Shown piece by piece: positions 46,107 through 55,840 of a stretch of DNA of 64,000 nucleotides; position 1 is the stretch's first letter, and every line of letters starts with the position of its first letter. The position numbers were made by a program, and so were the translations under genes. Origin of the DNA: an uncultured Bacteroidota bacterium. GTDB lineage: Bacteria > Bacteroidota > Bacteroidia > Flavobacteriales > Flavobacteriaceae. The stretch spans positions 1 to 64,000 of the forward strand of contig CABZKA010000003.1 of the NCBI GenBank assembly GCA_902526165.1. The letters run 5' to 3'. The notes beneath the pieces are model-generated. The model made no database searches, had not been told where the DNA came from, and worked only from the letters and a program-made list of their open reading frames with translations.

Positions 46107-46160
46107 TAATTTTTTGAAACCTTTTTCTATTTTATTCGTATAACATAGTAAAATACTAAA

Positions 46161-47024
46161 GTGAGACAATTAAAAATTACAAAACAGGTTACCAACAGAG
46201 AAACAGCTTCTCTGGATAAATACCTACAAGAAATTGGTAAAGTTGATTTAATAACAGCTGAAGAGGAGGTAGAATTAGCACAAAGAATTAAGGCTGGTGA
46301 TGAAATTGCTTTAGATAAATTAACAAAAGCCAATCTAAGGTTTGTTGTTTCAGTTGCAAAACAATACCAAAATCAAGGTTTAACCTTGCCAGATTTAATT
46401 AATGAGGGTAATTTAGGCTTAATTAAAGCTGCTAAAAGATTCGATGAAACCAGAGGTTTTAAGTTTATTTCGTACGCCGTGTGGTGGATAAGACAATCTA
46501 TTCTACAAGCTCTAGCCGAACAATCTAGAATTGTTAGGTTGCCTTTAAATAAAATTGGGTCCATAAATAAAATTAATAAAATGTATGCCTTTCTTGAGCA
46601 AGCAAATGAAAGAGTACCATCTGCTGAGGAAATAGCTAAAGAACTCGATATGACAGTGTCGGATGTTAAGGAATCAATGAAAAACTCTGGAAGACATGTT
46701 TCAATGGATGCTCCATTAGTTGAAGGTGAAGACTCAAACTTATATGATGTCTTAAAAAGTGGTGAATCTCCTAATCCAGATAAAAAACTATTGCATGAAT
46801 CATTAAAAACAGAGATTGAAAGATCGTTAGAAACTTTAACACCGAGGGAGGCTGATGTTGTTAGATTATATTTTGGTTTAGGTGATCAACATGCAATGAC
46901 TTTAGAAGAAATTGGTGAAACATTTGACCTTACGAGAGAAAGAGTCAGACAAATTAAAGAAAAAGCTATTAGGAGGTTAAAGCATACATCAAGAAGCAAA
47001 ATTCTTAAAACATATTTAGGATAG
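46161..47024 (+). CDS. rpoD: Primary sigma factor RpoD/SigA
   Basis: This 287-residue sigma-70 starts at GTG 46161 with [13 protein letters not shown], the Bacteroidota N-terminus. Regions 1.2 to 4.2 are visible: LIN(E)[32 protein letters not shown] in region 2, and [27 protein letters not shown] in region 4. Region 1.1 is absent, as is normal for this phylum. It should recognise the TTG/TAnnTTTG promoters found elsewhere in the window. It is followed 5 nt later by rpe. Confidence 0.97.
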   Translation: MRQLKITKQVTNRETASLDKYLQEIGKVDLITAEEEVELAQRIKAGDEIALDKLTKANLRFVVSVAKQYQNQGLTLPDLINEGNLGLIKAAKRFDETRGFKFISYAVWWIRQSILQALAEQSRIVRLPLNKIGSINKINKMYAFLEQANERVPSAEEIAKELDMTVSDVKESMKNSGRHVSMDAPLVEGEDSNLYDVLKSGESPNPDKKLLHESLKTEIERSLETLTPREADVVRLYFGLGDQHAMTLEEIGETFDLTRERVRQIKEKAIRRLKHTSRSKILKTYLG

Positions 47025-47029
47025 AAATA

Positions 47030-47686
47030 ATGAAAATTATAGCTCCCTCAATGCTTTCCTCTGACTTTGGAAGGTTAATTAAAGAAATTGAGCTAATTAA
47101 CGATAGTAGTGCTGACTGGTTTCACCTTGATGTTATGGATGGTGTTTTTGTTCCTAATATTACCTTTGGATCACCCATACTAGAAATATTTAAAAAATTC
47201 TCAAAAAAACCTTTAGATATCCATCTGATGATTGTTGAGCCCGAAAATTTTATAGATAAATTTTCTAATTATAAACCTCAAACATTGACAATACATATTG
47301 AGGCTACCAAAAATTTAAAATCATCATTGAATAAGATTAAGAAGCTTAATATAAAAGCAGGCTTGGCAATTAATCCTGACACTCCAGTCCTAGACTTAGA
47401 GCCATACTTAGATGAAATTGATATGGTGTGTTTAATGGGTGTTTTCCCTGGTTATTCCGGACAAAAATTTATTAAAAGTACAACACAAAGGTTAAAAGAA
47501 TTGAGAAAATTAATAGATAAAAATAAATCCAATACTTTGATACAAATTGATGGTGGCGTTGATTTAAGCAACATAAAAGAACTAGCATCAGCAGGCGCTG
47601 ATATTTTAGTTTCGGGAAGTTGTATTTTTAGTTCTGAAAACCCTAACTCTATGATAGATTCTTTAAAGGTAGAATCTAGCACTTAA
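47030..47686 (+). CDS. rpe: Ribulose-phosphate 3-epimerase
   Basis: This 218-residue TIM-barrel enzyme of the pentose phosphate pathway has metal ligands in SMLSSDF, HLDVMDG (with VFVPNITFG), DIHLMI and QIDGGV, all recognisable. It interconverts ribulose 5-phosphate and xylulose 5-phosphate. It lies between rpoD and anmK with gaps of 5 and 6 nt. Confidence 0.95.
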   Translation: MKIIAPSMLSSDFGRLIKEIELINDSSADWFHLDVMDGVFVPNITFGSPILEIFKKFSKKPLDIHLMIVEPENFIDKFSNYKPQTLTIHIEATKNLKSSLNKIKKLNIKAGLAINPDTPVLDLEPYLDEIDMVCLMGVFPGYSGQKFIKSTTQRLKELRKLIDKNKSNTLIQIDGGVDLSNIKELASAGADILVSGSCIFSSENPNSMIDSLKVESST

Positions 47687-47692
47687 ACTTTT

Positions 47693-48781
47693 ATGTCATC
47701 TAGTTTATTGTACGGATTAGGTATAATGAGCGGGACTTCCCTTGATGGATTGGACATTTGCTACGTCGAATTTAAAGAAAATGATGATAATTATTTTAAA
47801 ATTATAAATTCTAAAACATTTAAGTACAATTCCAGTTGGGTAAACAAACTAAGTAATATTCACTTAAAAAATGATTTAGAAATTAAGAAAATAGATTTGG
47901 AATATGGTCTATTGATCTCACAAAAAATCATGGAATTTAAAAAGGATAACAATATTTCGAATTTAGATTTTATTTCATCACATGGACATACCGTAAAGCA
48001 TAAACCACCTGACTATAGCATACAAATTGGAAATGGCAAAATTATACATGAATTAACTAATGTAACAACCATCAACGATTTTAGAAGCCAAGATATAAAA
48101 CTGGGGGGGCAAGGTGCACCTTTGGTTCCAATTGGTGACAAATATTTATTTGGCAAGTATGATTCATGTTTGAATTTGGGAGGAATTGCAAATATTTCTT
48201 TTGATTACGTTGGAAATGTTAAAGCTTTCGATATATGTGGATGTAATATTTTGTTAAATAAATATTCTAAAATTTACGATAGAGAATTTGATGAATCTGG
48301 TAAATTATCCTCAAGAGGAATAGTCATTCCTGAATTAATTGAAAGTTTAGATTCAATTAGTTATAGCTTTATTAAAGGACCAAAGTCTTTGGATAAGGAA
48401 AAACTATTGATAGATAATTACAAAGTGATTGACGACTATTTAGCTAATAAAAGTGGTATCGATTTGAAAAAGATTGGTTGTAATATTTTAGCAACAATTG
48501 TTGAGCATATTTCAAATGAAATTTTTAAAGTCGTAAGCAAAAAGAATAATTTAAAAAATATTTTAATAACAGGTGGCGGAGTAAAAAATATTTTTTTGAT
48601 TGATCAAATAAAAAAAAAGTTGAAATGTTCTGTGATAATACCAGACGAAATAATAGTTGATTATAAAGAAGCTTTGATCTTTGCTTTTATGGGTAAACTT
48701 CGTTTACAAAATAAAATTAATTGTTTAAAAACTGTAACAGGTGCAAAAATAGATCACTCATCTGGCAATATATTTAATTAA
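47693..48781 (+). CDS. anmK: Anhydro-N-acetylmuramic acid kinase
   Basis: This 362-residue protein has the AnmK start LGIMSGTSLDGLDICYVEF, the internal HGHTVKHKPP and the substrate segment GGQGAPLVPIGD, followed by NLGGIANIS and ITGGGVKN for nucleotide binding. It phosphorylates and hydrolyses 1,6-anhydro-MurNAc during peptidoglycan recycling. It follows rpe after 6 nt. Confidence 0.95.
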   Translation: MSSSLLYGLGIMSGTSLDGLDICYVEFKENDDNYFKIINSKTFKYNSSWVNKLSNIHLKNDLEIKKIDLEYGLLISQKIMEFKKDNNISNLDFISSHGHTVKHKPPDYSIQIGNGKIIHELTNVTTINDFRSQDIKLGGQGAPLVPIGDKYLFGKYDSCLNLGGIANISFDYVGNVKAFDICGCNILLNKYSKIYDREFDESGKLSSRGIVIPELIESLDSISYSFIKGPKSLDKEKLLIDNYKVIDDYLANKSGIDLKKIGCNILATIVEHISNEIFKVVSKKNNLKNILITGGGVKNIFLIDQIKKKLKCSVIIPDEIIVDYKEALIFAFMGKLRLQNKINCLKTVTGAKIDHSSGNIFN

Positions 48782-48911
48782 GAAACCTTGAAAAAATTTT
48801 TTAAATTTCGGATATGAGAATATCTTTAATAAATCTACTAATTTTAAAATCAAAGACTATTTTTCACAACAAACAAGAATAATTAGAAAATTAATAAAAT
48901 TTAAATCATAC

Positions 48912-51383
48912 ATGAAAAATTATATTTTACTAGCCCTTGTGCTTACCTACTCATTAAATTTATATTCTCAAGAAGTCAAACTAAGTTATTATCTACCTAA
49001 TTCAAACAATTATAATCAAGACATTCCAAAGCCAAGCGAAATAATTGGCCATGAGGTTGGCGAGTGGCATGTTACGCATGATAAACTAGTTCAATATATG
49101 TATGCTGTAGCCAATTCATCAGAAAGAATTATCATTGAAGAGACGGGAAAAACCTATGAAAATAGACCTTTACTAATTTTAAAAATTTCATCTATTGAAA
49201 ATATTAAAAATTTAACTTCAATCAGAAACAGTCATCTAGAAATCTCAAATGGAATCAAGAAATCTGACTTTAAAAATATGCCAGCAATCGTATACCAAGG
49301 TTATTCAGTTCACGGAAATGAAGCAAGTGCATCTAATGCAGCTTTATTAGGTATATATTATTTGGCAGCATCTAATGAACCTGAAACCAAGGAGATTTTG
49401 AATAATAATGTTATTTTATTTGATCCTTGTTTAAATCCCGATGGATTACAGAGATTTGCAAATTGGGTTAATTCAAATAAAAACTTGGTACCCAACCCTG
49501 ATAATAATGACAGGGAATTTAGTGAAGTTTGGCCAGGTGGAAGGACAAATCACTATTGGTTTGATTTAAACCGTGACTGGCTACCTGTTCAACTTCCTGA
49601 GTCTAAGGCTAGGGTTAAAACATATACAGATTGGTTACCTAATATTGTTACTGATCATCACGAAATGGGCACAAATTCCACATTCTTTTTCCAACCGGGC
49701 ATTCCCTCAAGAGTAAATCCATTAATACCTAATTTGAATCAAAAACTAACTGAAAAAGTTGCAAAATATCATGCTAATTTCCTAGATAAGATTGGAAGCT
49801 TATATTACAGTAAGGAAGATTATGATGATTTCTATTTTGGAAAGGGCTCTACTTACCCTGATGCTAATGGAGGTATTGGGATTTTATTTGAGCAAGGTAG
49901 TTCGAGAGGGCATATTCAAAATAGTCAAAATGGAGTACTCACTTTTCCTTTCACCATAAGAAATCAATTAACTACAACATTATCAACATTAAAGGCGGCT
50001 AGTGAACTAAGGATTGAACTTCTTTCCTATATGAATGACTTTTATGTTAATAACTTTAATGATTCTCAGAAATCAAAATTTAAGGGAATTGGATTTGGTA
50101 ATAATCACGATAATACAAGTAGTTATCAATTAGCTAGTGTTCTAAAAGCTCATAAAATTAAAGTTGTTGAAACCGATGGAGAGAAATTTAAATATTTTGT
50201 ACCATTACAACAAAAGAAGTCAAAGCTTATAAAAGCGATATTTGATACTCAAACAAAATTTGAGGACAGTCTATTTTATGATGTTTCTGCATGGACTTTT
50301 CCTCTAGCATTTAATTTAAATTATGAATTTTTGAAGGAAAACTTAAGTGGGAATGAGTTGTTTGATAAACGTTCTGGAAAAATTAGTGGTTTTTCTAGTT
50401 ATGGGTATTTAATAAAACCCTATGATTATAATATTCCAAGATTTATTAATTTTTTACAAGAAAATGGTATAAGGTTAAAATCAAGCAGTAAAATATTTAA
50501 AATAAAAAATAATTATTTTGATTATGGGACCCTACTAATTCCTGTTGTTGGACAATCAAAAAAACCTGAAAAAATCTTTGAGTTGCTGACTGATATTTCT
50601 AAAAAAACTGGTATAGATGTTTATTCTTTATCAAGTGGTTATGAGGATAATATTGGTTTTGGTTCCAATTCTTTCACAACAATTAAAAAACCAAAGATAG
50701 GATTAATTGTAGGTAATGGTATTAGGTCGTATGATGCGGGTGAAATCTGGCATCTTTTCGATACAAGATATGGCATTCCAATAACTAAAATAGATGTTAA
50801 AAATTTAAATCGAACTAACCTATCAGAGTATTCTCACATTATTTTGCCAAGTTACTCTGGAAACAGCATAAATATTGATAAAATTAAAAACTATTTAAAA
50901 AGTGGTGGTAACATAGTTGCTTATAGAAGTTCTATTAACTGGCTAGAAAAAAATAAAATTGTAAGTGTTGATTTTCTTAAACATGAAATGTATGCATCTA
51001 ATGTCTCCTTTGAGGATAGAAGAAAATTTAGCGGATCACAAGTTATTGGTGGGACGATTTTTAATACAAAAATAGATAAGAGCCATCCTATTAATTTTGG
51101 AATAAAAAATAATGATCTGCCAATCTTTAAAAACAATACTATTTTTATGAAGCAAGACGAAAATAGTTACAATAATCCAATTACATATTCGAAAAATCCA
51201 CTACTGAGTGGATATATCTCAGATGAAAATTTAGAATTATTGAAAAAAAGTGTTCCTTTCAAAGTTGAAAGGTATTCCGCTGGAAAAATTTTCTTGTTTT
51301 CCGATAACACCAACTTTAGAGCCTTTTGGTATGGAACAAATAGATTATTGATGAATTCTATTTATTTATCAAATAAAATGTAA
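48912..51383 (+). CDS. Secreted M14 family zinc carboxypeptidase
   Basis: This 823-residue protein has a signal peptide (1-20, ending in LYSQ). The M14 zinc site includes HGNE at 134-137 and TDHHEMGTN; FDLNRDW and the later FEQGSSRG, with the probable catalytic glutamate, are also typical. After about residue 590 a second region (GLIVGNGIRSYDAGEIWHLFD, then HIILPSYSG) looks like a class I glutamine-amidotransferase fold without the nucleophile cysteine. It would act on peptides outside the cytoplasm. The 130 nt before it carry no gene; a TATCTTTA near-match to the -7 box is at 48821. Confidence 0.88.
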   Translation: MKNYILLALVLTYSLNLYSQEVKLSYYLPNSNNYNQDIPKPSEIIGHEVGEWHVTHDKLVQYMYAVANSSERIIIEETGKTYENRPLLILKISSIENIKNLTSIRNSHLEISNGIKKSDFKNMPAIVYQGYSVHGNEASASNAALLGIYYLAASNEPETKEILNNNVILFDPCLNPDGLQRFANWVNSNKNLVPNPDNNDREFSEVWPGGRTNHYWFDLNRDWLPVQLPESKARVKTYTDWLPNIVTDHHEMGTNSTFFFQPGIPSRVNPLIPNLNQKLTEKVAKYHANFLDKIGSLYYSKEDYDDFYFGKGSTYPDANGGIGILFEQGSSRGHIQNSQNGVLTFPFTIRNQLTTTLSTLKAASELRIELLSYMNDFYVNNFNDSQKSKFKGIGFGNNHDNTSSYQLASVLKAHKIKVVETDGEKFKYFVPLQQKKSKLIKAIFDTQTKFEDSLFYDVSAWTFPLAFNLNYEFLKENLSGNELFDKRSGKISGFSSYGYLIKPYDYNIPRFINFLQENGIRLKSSSKIFKIKNNYFDYGTLLIPVVGQSKKPEKIFELLTDISKKTGIDVYSLSSGYEDNIGFGSNSFTTIKKPKIGLIVGNGIRSYDAGEIWHLFDTRYGIPITKIDVKNLNRTNLSEYSHIILPSYSGNSINIDKIKNYLKSGGNIVAYRSSINWLEKNKIVSVDFLKHEMYASNVSFEDRRKFSGSQVIGGTIFNTKIDKSHPINFGIKNNDLPIFKNNTIFMKQDENSYNNPITYSKNPLLSGYISDENLELLKKSVPFKVERYSAGKIFLFSDNTNFRAFWYGTNRLLMNSIYLSNKM

Positions 51384-51385
51384 TA

Positions 51386-52750
51386 TTGAATTTTTTAAAG
51401 CCTTACACCAAAGAGTTTTCTTATAATTTAAAACTAGCATACCCAGTAATAATAGGGATGATAGGCCATACATTGGTAGGGTTCGTTGACAATGCAATGG
51501 TTGGCCAATTGGGAACGTCAGAGCTAGCCGCGATCTCTTTAGGAAATAGTTTTGTGTTTTTGGCTATGTCATTTGGTATTGGATTTTCAACTGCAATTAC
51601 TCCTTTAATTGCCGAAAGCGATGCACAAAATGATAAAAATAAAACAAAATCTATTCTTTCAAATGGTATAATATTATGTTCTATTTTAGGACTTATTTTG
51701 ACTGCTCTGGTTTTAATTTGTAAGCCAATAATATATTACATGGGTCAGCCAGAAATAGTAGTTAGTGCAGCCTATCCTTATATTACACTCGTAGCAATTT
51801 CATTATTTCCATTAATTATTTTTCAATCATTCAAACAATTTTCAGATGGATTATCATTTACAAAAATTGCAATGATTTCAACTGTTATTGCAAATGTCAT
51901 TAATGTTGTCATGAACTACATCCTAATTTATGGTGAGTTTGGTTTTCCAAGGTTAGAGTTAGTAGGTGCTGGAATAGGAACATTAATTTCAAGATTTATA
52001 ATGGTACTAATAATTATTTATTTAATTAAATCTAACTCTAAAACAAATCAGTACATAAACAACTTATTTAGTTTTGAATATTCTTCGAAAATCATAAAAA
52101 AAATTTTTAATCTTGGCTACCCATCTGCTTTACAAATGATGTTTGAAGTAGGGTTTTTTATTTCAGGCATATGGGTTTGTGGAATTATTGGAATAAATTA
52201 TCAAGCAGCAAATCAAATTGCACTTAATCTGTCTTCATTAACCTTTATGGTTGCATTAGGACTGAGCGTTGCTGCAACAATCAGGGTTGGAAATCAAAAA
52301 GGATTAAATGATTATAAAAACCTAAAACGTATTGCTATATCAATTTTCTTAATTACGATTATGATTGAATTCATCTTTGCGTTAATTTTCATTATTTTCT
52401 CTGACTTATTACCCTGGCTTTATTTAGATAACAATGGTAGTTCTGATGTTGTTGAGACTGTCACTTTAGCCTCAAAATTATTAATAGTTGTAGCTCTATT
52501 TCAAATTTTTGATGGAATACAAATTGTTGCACAGGGCGCATTGCGTGGAATTCAAGATGTAAAAATACCCTCAATTATTTGTTTTTTATCCTATGTAGTC
52601 TTTGGAATACCCATAATGATTTACCTAGGATTATATACGGAACTCAAAGCTACGGGTGTCTGGATTGGTTTTTTAATTGGTTTGATAATTGCATCTATTC
52701 TACTGTCTAGAAGATTTTTTAAAAAATGTAAAGTTCAAATTAGAAGATGA
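51386..52750 (+). CDS. MATE family efflux transporter
   Basis: This 454-residue membrane protein with twelve predicted helices contains the MATE landmarks FVDNAMVGQLGTSELAA near residue 35, the mirrored CGIIGINYQAANQIALNLSSL in the second half, and AQGALRGIQDVKIP. Members export cationic compounds against Na+ or H+. Start is TTG 51386, two nucleotides after the M14 stop. The natural substrate is unknown. Confidence 0.92.
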   Translation: MNFLKPYTKEFSYNLKLAYPVIIGMIGHTLVGFVDNAMVGQLGTSELAAISLGNSFVFLAMSFGIGFSTAITPLIAESDAQNDKNKTKSILSNGIILCSILGLILTALVLICKPIIYYMGQPEIVVSAAYPYITLVAISLFPLIIFQSFKQFSDGLSFTKIAMISTVIANVINVVMNYILIYGEFGFPRLELVGAGIGTLISRFIMVLIIIYLIKSNSKTNQYINNLFSFEYSSKIIKKIFNLGYPSALQMMFEVGFFISGIWVCGIIGINYQAANQIALNLSSLTFMVALGLSVAATIRVGNQKGLNDYKNLKRIAISIFLITIMIEFIFALIFIIFSDLLPWLYLDNNGSSDVVETVTLASKLLIVVALFQIFDGIQIVAQGALRGIQDVKIPSIICFLSYVVFGIPIMIYLGLYTELKATGVWIGFLIGLIIASILLSRRFFKKCKVQIRR

Positions 52751-52771
52751 CTGATATTAATAATCGGAAAA

Positions 52772-53452
52772 TCATAAATTAAATTTCTTAGATAAAGAGA
52801 TTGACTCAGTAAGCTGAACAAAAAAATATATTAAAATACTTATTACAATCATCTTCTGAGAAAACACCTGAATAAATAATGATTGATTATCTAAAAATGG
52901 ATTTGGACCATACTCCATCACAATGATAAAAAGCAGTAGTATAATACAAAATAGAGAGGAGCTTACAAGCATTATTTTACTAAGCTTGCTCTTATAAACA
53001 ATGAATAATTGAATAAAACAATGAATCAATAAAAGTCTAAATGCAACTTTTACAAAAAAAACGTGGATATCAAACGTGGAATTATCAGCAGAAAATACTG
53101 CAACCAAGACAAAGGATATTAATGATATAAGAATTGTAGAGAAAGAGAGAAAATTCAATATTTTATTTCTGTTAAATTTTAATTGAATCCTGAGAAAAGT
53201 TACATAAAATAGAAAGTATGATAAAGCTAAGATTAGCATAGAAGAATTAAATAAATATGCTGAAACTGTATTATCCTCTCCATTTTTTGCTGTCCATTCA
53301 CCAAGATTACTTAAAAAATTATAAAAGAAGGAATACCCTTTCGTGTTAGGTTCAATAATAGTGCCTCCGGGGTAAACTACCATTGATATAAAATTGAAAA
53401 TAACAAATAGTAATATGCCTATATAACCTTGTTTTATTGATATATTGCTCAT
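52772..53452 (-). CDS. Six-helix membrane protein, DUF998-like
   Basis: This 226-residue protein has about six hydrophobic segments. The loop after helix 1 contains VYPGGT and, later, NFLSNLGEW, which resembles the YPG...LSDLG pattern of the DUF998 family. No catalytic motif is visible. It stands alone between a convergent MATE gene and tRNA-Arg. The family name is from motif memory only. Confidence 0.6.
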   Translation of the reverse strand: MSNISIKQGYIGILLFVIFNFISMVVYPGGTIIEPNTKGYSFFYNFLSNLGEWTAKNGEDNTVSAYLFNSSMLILALSYFLFYVTFLRIQLKFNRNKILNFLSFSTILISLISFVLVAVFSADNSTFDIHVFFVKVAFRLLLIHCFIQLFIVYKSKLSKIMLVSSSLFCIILLLFIIVMEYGPNPFLDNQSLFIQVFSQKMIVISILIYFFVQLTESISLSKKFNL

Positions 53453-53531
53453 ACTAATACACTCAAAATTTACTCAGGCTGAATTTAATGAAAAGTCACT
53501 CATTTAAGGGGTTCTTTTTAGAAATAATTTG

Positions 53532-53605
53532 TGAGGGAGAGAGGATTCGAACCCCTAACCAACAGAGCCGAAATCTGTCATTCTATCCAGTTGAACTACT
53601 CCCCC
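53532..53605 (-). tRNA. tRNA-Arg (anticodon TCG)
   Basis: On the minus strand, acceptor arms GGGGGAG/CTCCCTC pair with one G-U. The D arm is GTTC/GAAT, the anticodon arm ACAGA-TTTCGGC-TCTGT, the T arm AGGGG-TTCGAAT-CCTCT (one G-U), and the discriminator A. TCG at 34-36 reads CGA (arginine). It lies 8 nt after the YqeY-like gene and may share its transcript. Confidence 0.95.
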
Positions 53606-53613
53606 AATTTGTC

Positions 53614-54066
53614 TTAATTATTTAAATTTTTTCTAACAATTTCAGATATTGTTTTTCCGTCAGCCTTACCTGATAATTCTTTAGTTGCCATGCCCATAAC
53701 TTTACCCATATCTTTCATCCCGTTAGAGTTTGTTTCTTTAATTATTTTCAAAACAATATTCTCTATTTCATTTGCATTTAATTGTTCAGGCAAGTATTTA
53801 GATATAAACTCCGACTGAGCAATTTCATGTTTTGCTAAATCATTTCTTTTTTGATTTTGAAAAATTTCGGCGCTTTCTTTTCTTTGTTTTACTAACCTTT
53901 GTAAAATTTTAACTTCATCAGATTTCTCCAATGTGCTAGAACAAGAATCCTTTGTTTCAAACAAAATAATTGCTGATTTAATTGCTCTTAATGATTCTAA
54001 CTTAATAGAATCCTTTTCCTTCATTGCTAATTTTATGTCTTCGTTTATAATATTTTTTAATGACAT
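53614..54066 (-). CDS. GatB/YqeY domain protein
   Basis: This 150-residue helical protein matches the YqeY family: LKNIINEDIKLAMKEKDSIKLESLRAIKSAI at the N-terminus, SKYLPEQL in the middle, then MKDMGKVMGMATKELSGKADGK near the end. The family resembles the tail domain of GatB and may assist tRNA-dependent amidation, but its role is not settled. It follows ftsZ after 9 nt. Confidence 0.9.
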   Translation of the reverse strand: MSLKNIINEDIKLAMKEKDSIKLESLRAIKSAIILFETKDSCSSTLEKSDEVKILQRLVKQRKESAEIFQNQKRNDLAKHEIAQSEFISKYLPEQLNANEIENIVLKIIKETNSNGMKDMGKVMGMATKELSGKADGKTISEIVRKNLNN

Positions 54067-54075
54067 TTTTAAAAT

Positions 54076-55833
54076 TTAATCAACGTTATCGTGAAGAAAT
54101 GTATTGTTAGATTTAACATCCATTTTACCACCATCTTCATGATTTAGGGTCGATGATGAGATTGAATTTTTAATCTCATCGTCTAAGCTAATTCCAGCTC
54201 TCTTGTATGCTGGCTCACTTTCCAAGTCACTGATTCCTGCAGATTTAGTAAATTTATAATTAAATTTTTTAAGTTTTATTCTTCTTTGTTCAGTTCTTTT
54301 AGCCAATCCTTCAACAATCGGACTATCTATTGGGTTAAATTTAGGGGTTTTTTCATTTTCTAAGTTGTCTTCCGCATTTTTACTGTAAGAATTATTTTCA
54401 AGCGTAACATACGGAATTATGTGTACAGGCTCTATAACCTCTATCTCATTTAAATTCAACTTTAAATAATGTTTATAATCATTGTTTTCATTTGAATAAA
54501 TTTTTTCCCCATAATCCAGAACTTCAATTGGATCAATAACCTCAATTTCCTTTAATTTTTTTGTAACTAATTCCTGATCAAGTTTACTATCAACTGGATC
54601 ATTGATATCCTTTCTAATTAACTCATAATCCACATCAATTTCCAAAATCTCTTCATTTGTGATGTCATGATTATCACCTGTTTGAAAATTGTCAGTATCA
54701 AAATTGATATTTTTAAAATCTATTGATTGAGATGCATTATCAAACTGTAAAGGTTTTTGATCTTTTTCTACATTTTCAATGATTGGATTTTCATCTTCTA
54801 AACTAAATATAGTTTTTTTAGGTTCTATATGTAAAATTTCATCTTGTTGTTTCATGTCAAACCCCGTCGCAATTACAGTAACAGCAATTTCCTCGCTTAG
54901 TGTTTGATCCTCTCCAATACCCATTATAATATTGGCTTTATTACCAGCTTTTTCTTGTATATAATCATTGATAATACCAATTTCATCAATTGTAATTTCA
55001 CTAGACCCAGAAACAATTAATAAAAGAACATTTTGTGCCCCACTAATTCGATTATCATTTAAAAGTGGAGAATCTAGTGCATTTGTTACAGCTTTAAGTG
55101 CTCTTTTTTCACCCGATGCACTGAAAGAACCCATGATTGCATTACCACTTTTTGATAAAACTGTTTTAGCATCCTTTAAATCAATATTTTGAGTATAATG
55201 GTTTGTGATTACTTCTGCAATTCCTTTTGCAGCTGTCGCAAGAACCTCATCAGCTTTCGTAAAGCCCTCTTTAACACCTAAGTTACCATACATCTCTCTC
55301 AATTTATTATTATTGATAACAACTAATGAGTCAACACTTCCCCTCAGTTTTTCTAGACCTAAATTAGCTTGTTCTGTTCTAATTTTCCCTTCAAAAATAA
55401 ATGGCATAGTAACTATTCCAACGGTTAAAATCCCCATTTCCATAGCTAGACTAGATATTATGGGAGCAGCTCCTGTTCCGGTACCACCACCCATTCCAGC
55501 TGTTATAAAAACCATCTTAGTATTATTATCAAGCATTTTTTTGATTACGTCTAAACTCTCAATTGCTGCTTTTTCACCAATTTTTGGATCAGCACCAGCT
55601 CCCATTCCCTCCGTTAAATTAATTCCGAGTTGTACTTTATTTGGAACTGGGCTATTTTCTAGCGCCTGAGCATCAGTGTTACAAATCACATAATCAACTC
55701 CATTAATACCTTTATTATACATGTAATTAATAGCATTACTTCCACCACCACCAACTCCAATTACTTTAATAACATTACTTTGGTTCTTGGGCATATCCCA
55801 AGATAAATTCTCGTATTGATTTTCTGTATTCAT
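54076..55833 (-). CDS. ftsZ: Cell division protein FtsZ with long C-terminal tail
   Basis: This 585-residue tubulin-like GTPase forms the division ring. GVGGGGSNAINYM (26-38), the signature GGGTGTG (115-121) and the NNNKLREMYGN segment are standard. The globular core ends near residue 330; the remaining 255 residues form an acidic linker much longer than that of E. coli FtsZ. Two similar segments, LKEIEVIDP (427-435) and LNEIEVIEP (461-469), recur in it. The tail ends with PAYKRAGISLDDE. It follows ftsA by 7 nt. Confidence 0.97.
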   Translation of the reverse strand: MNTENQYENLSWDMPKNQSNVIKVIGVGGGGSNAINYMYNKGINGVDYVICNTDAQALENSPVPNKVQLGINLTEGMGAGADPKIGEKAAIESLDVIKKMLDNNTKMVFITAGMGGGTGTGAAPIISSLAMEMGILTVGIVTMPFIFEGKIRTEQANLGLEKLRGSVDSLVVINNNKLREMYGNLGVKEGFTKADEVLATAAKGIAEVITNHYTQNIDLKDAKTVLSKSGNAIMGSFSASGEKRALKAVTNALDSPLLNDNRISGAQNVLLLIVSGSSEITIDEIGIINDYIQEKAGNKANIIMGIGEDQTLSEEIAVTVIATGFDMKQQDEILHIEPKKTIFSLEDENPIIENVEKDQKPLQFDNASQSIDFKNINFDTDNFQTGDNHDITNEEILEIDVDYELIRKDINDPVDSKLDQELVTKKLKEIEVIDPIEVLDYGEKIYSNENNDYKHYLKLNLNEIEVIEPVHIIPYVTLENNSYSKNAEDNLENEKTPKFNPIDSPIVEGLAKRTEQRRIKLKKFNYKFTKSAGISDLESEPAYKRAGISLDDEIKNSISSSTLNHEDGGKMDVKSNNTFLHDNVD

Positions 55834-55840
55834 ATTTTTA

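Noticed and set aside
55205-55669. 154-codon open frame antisense to ftsZ
   Set aside because: It lies wholly opposite a certain gene, and its low-complexity Pro/Ser/Ile protein is typical of a shadow frame.
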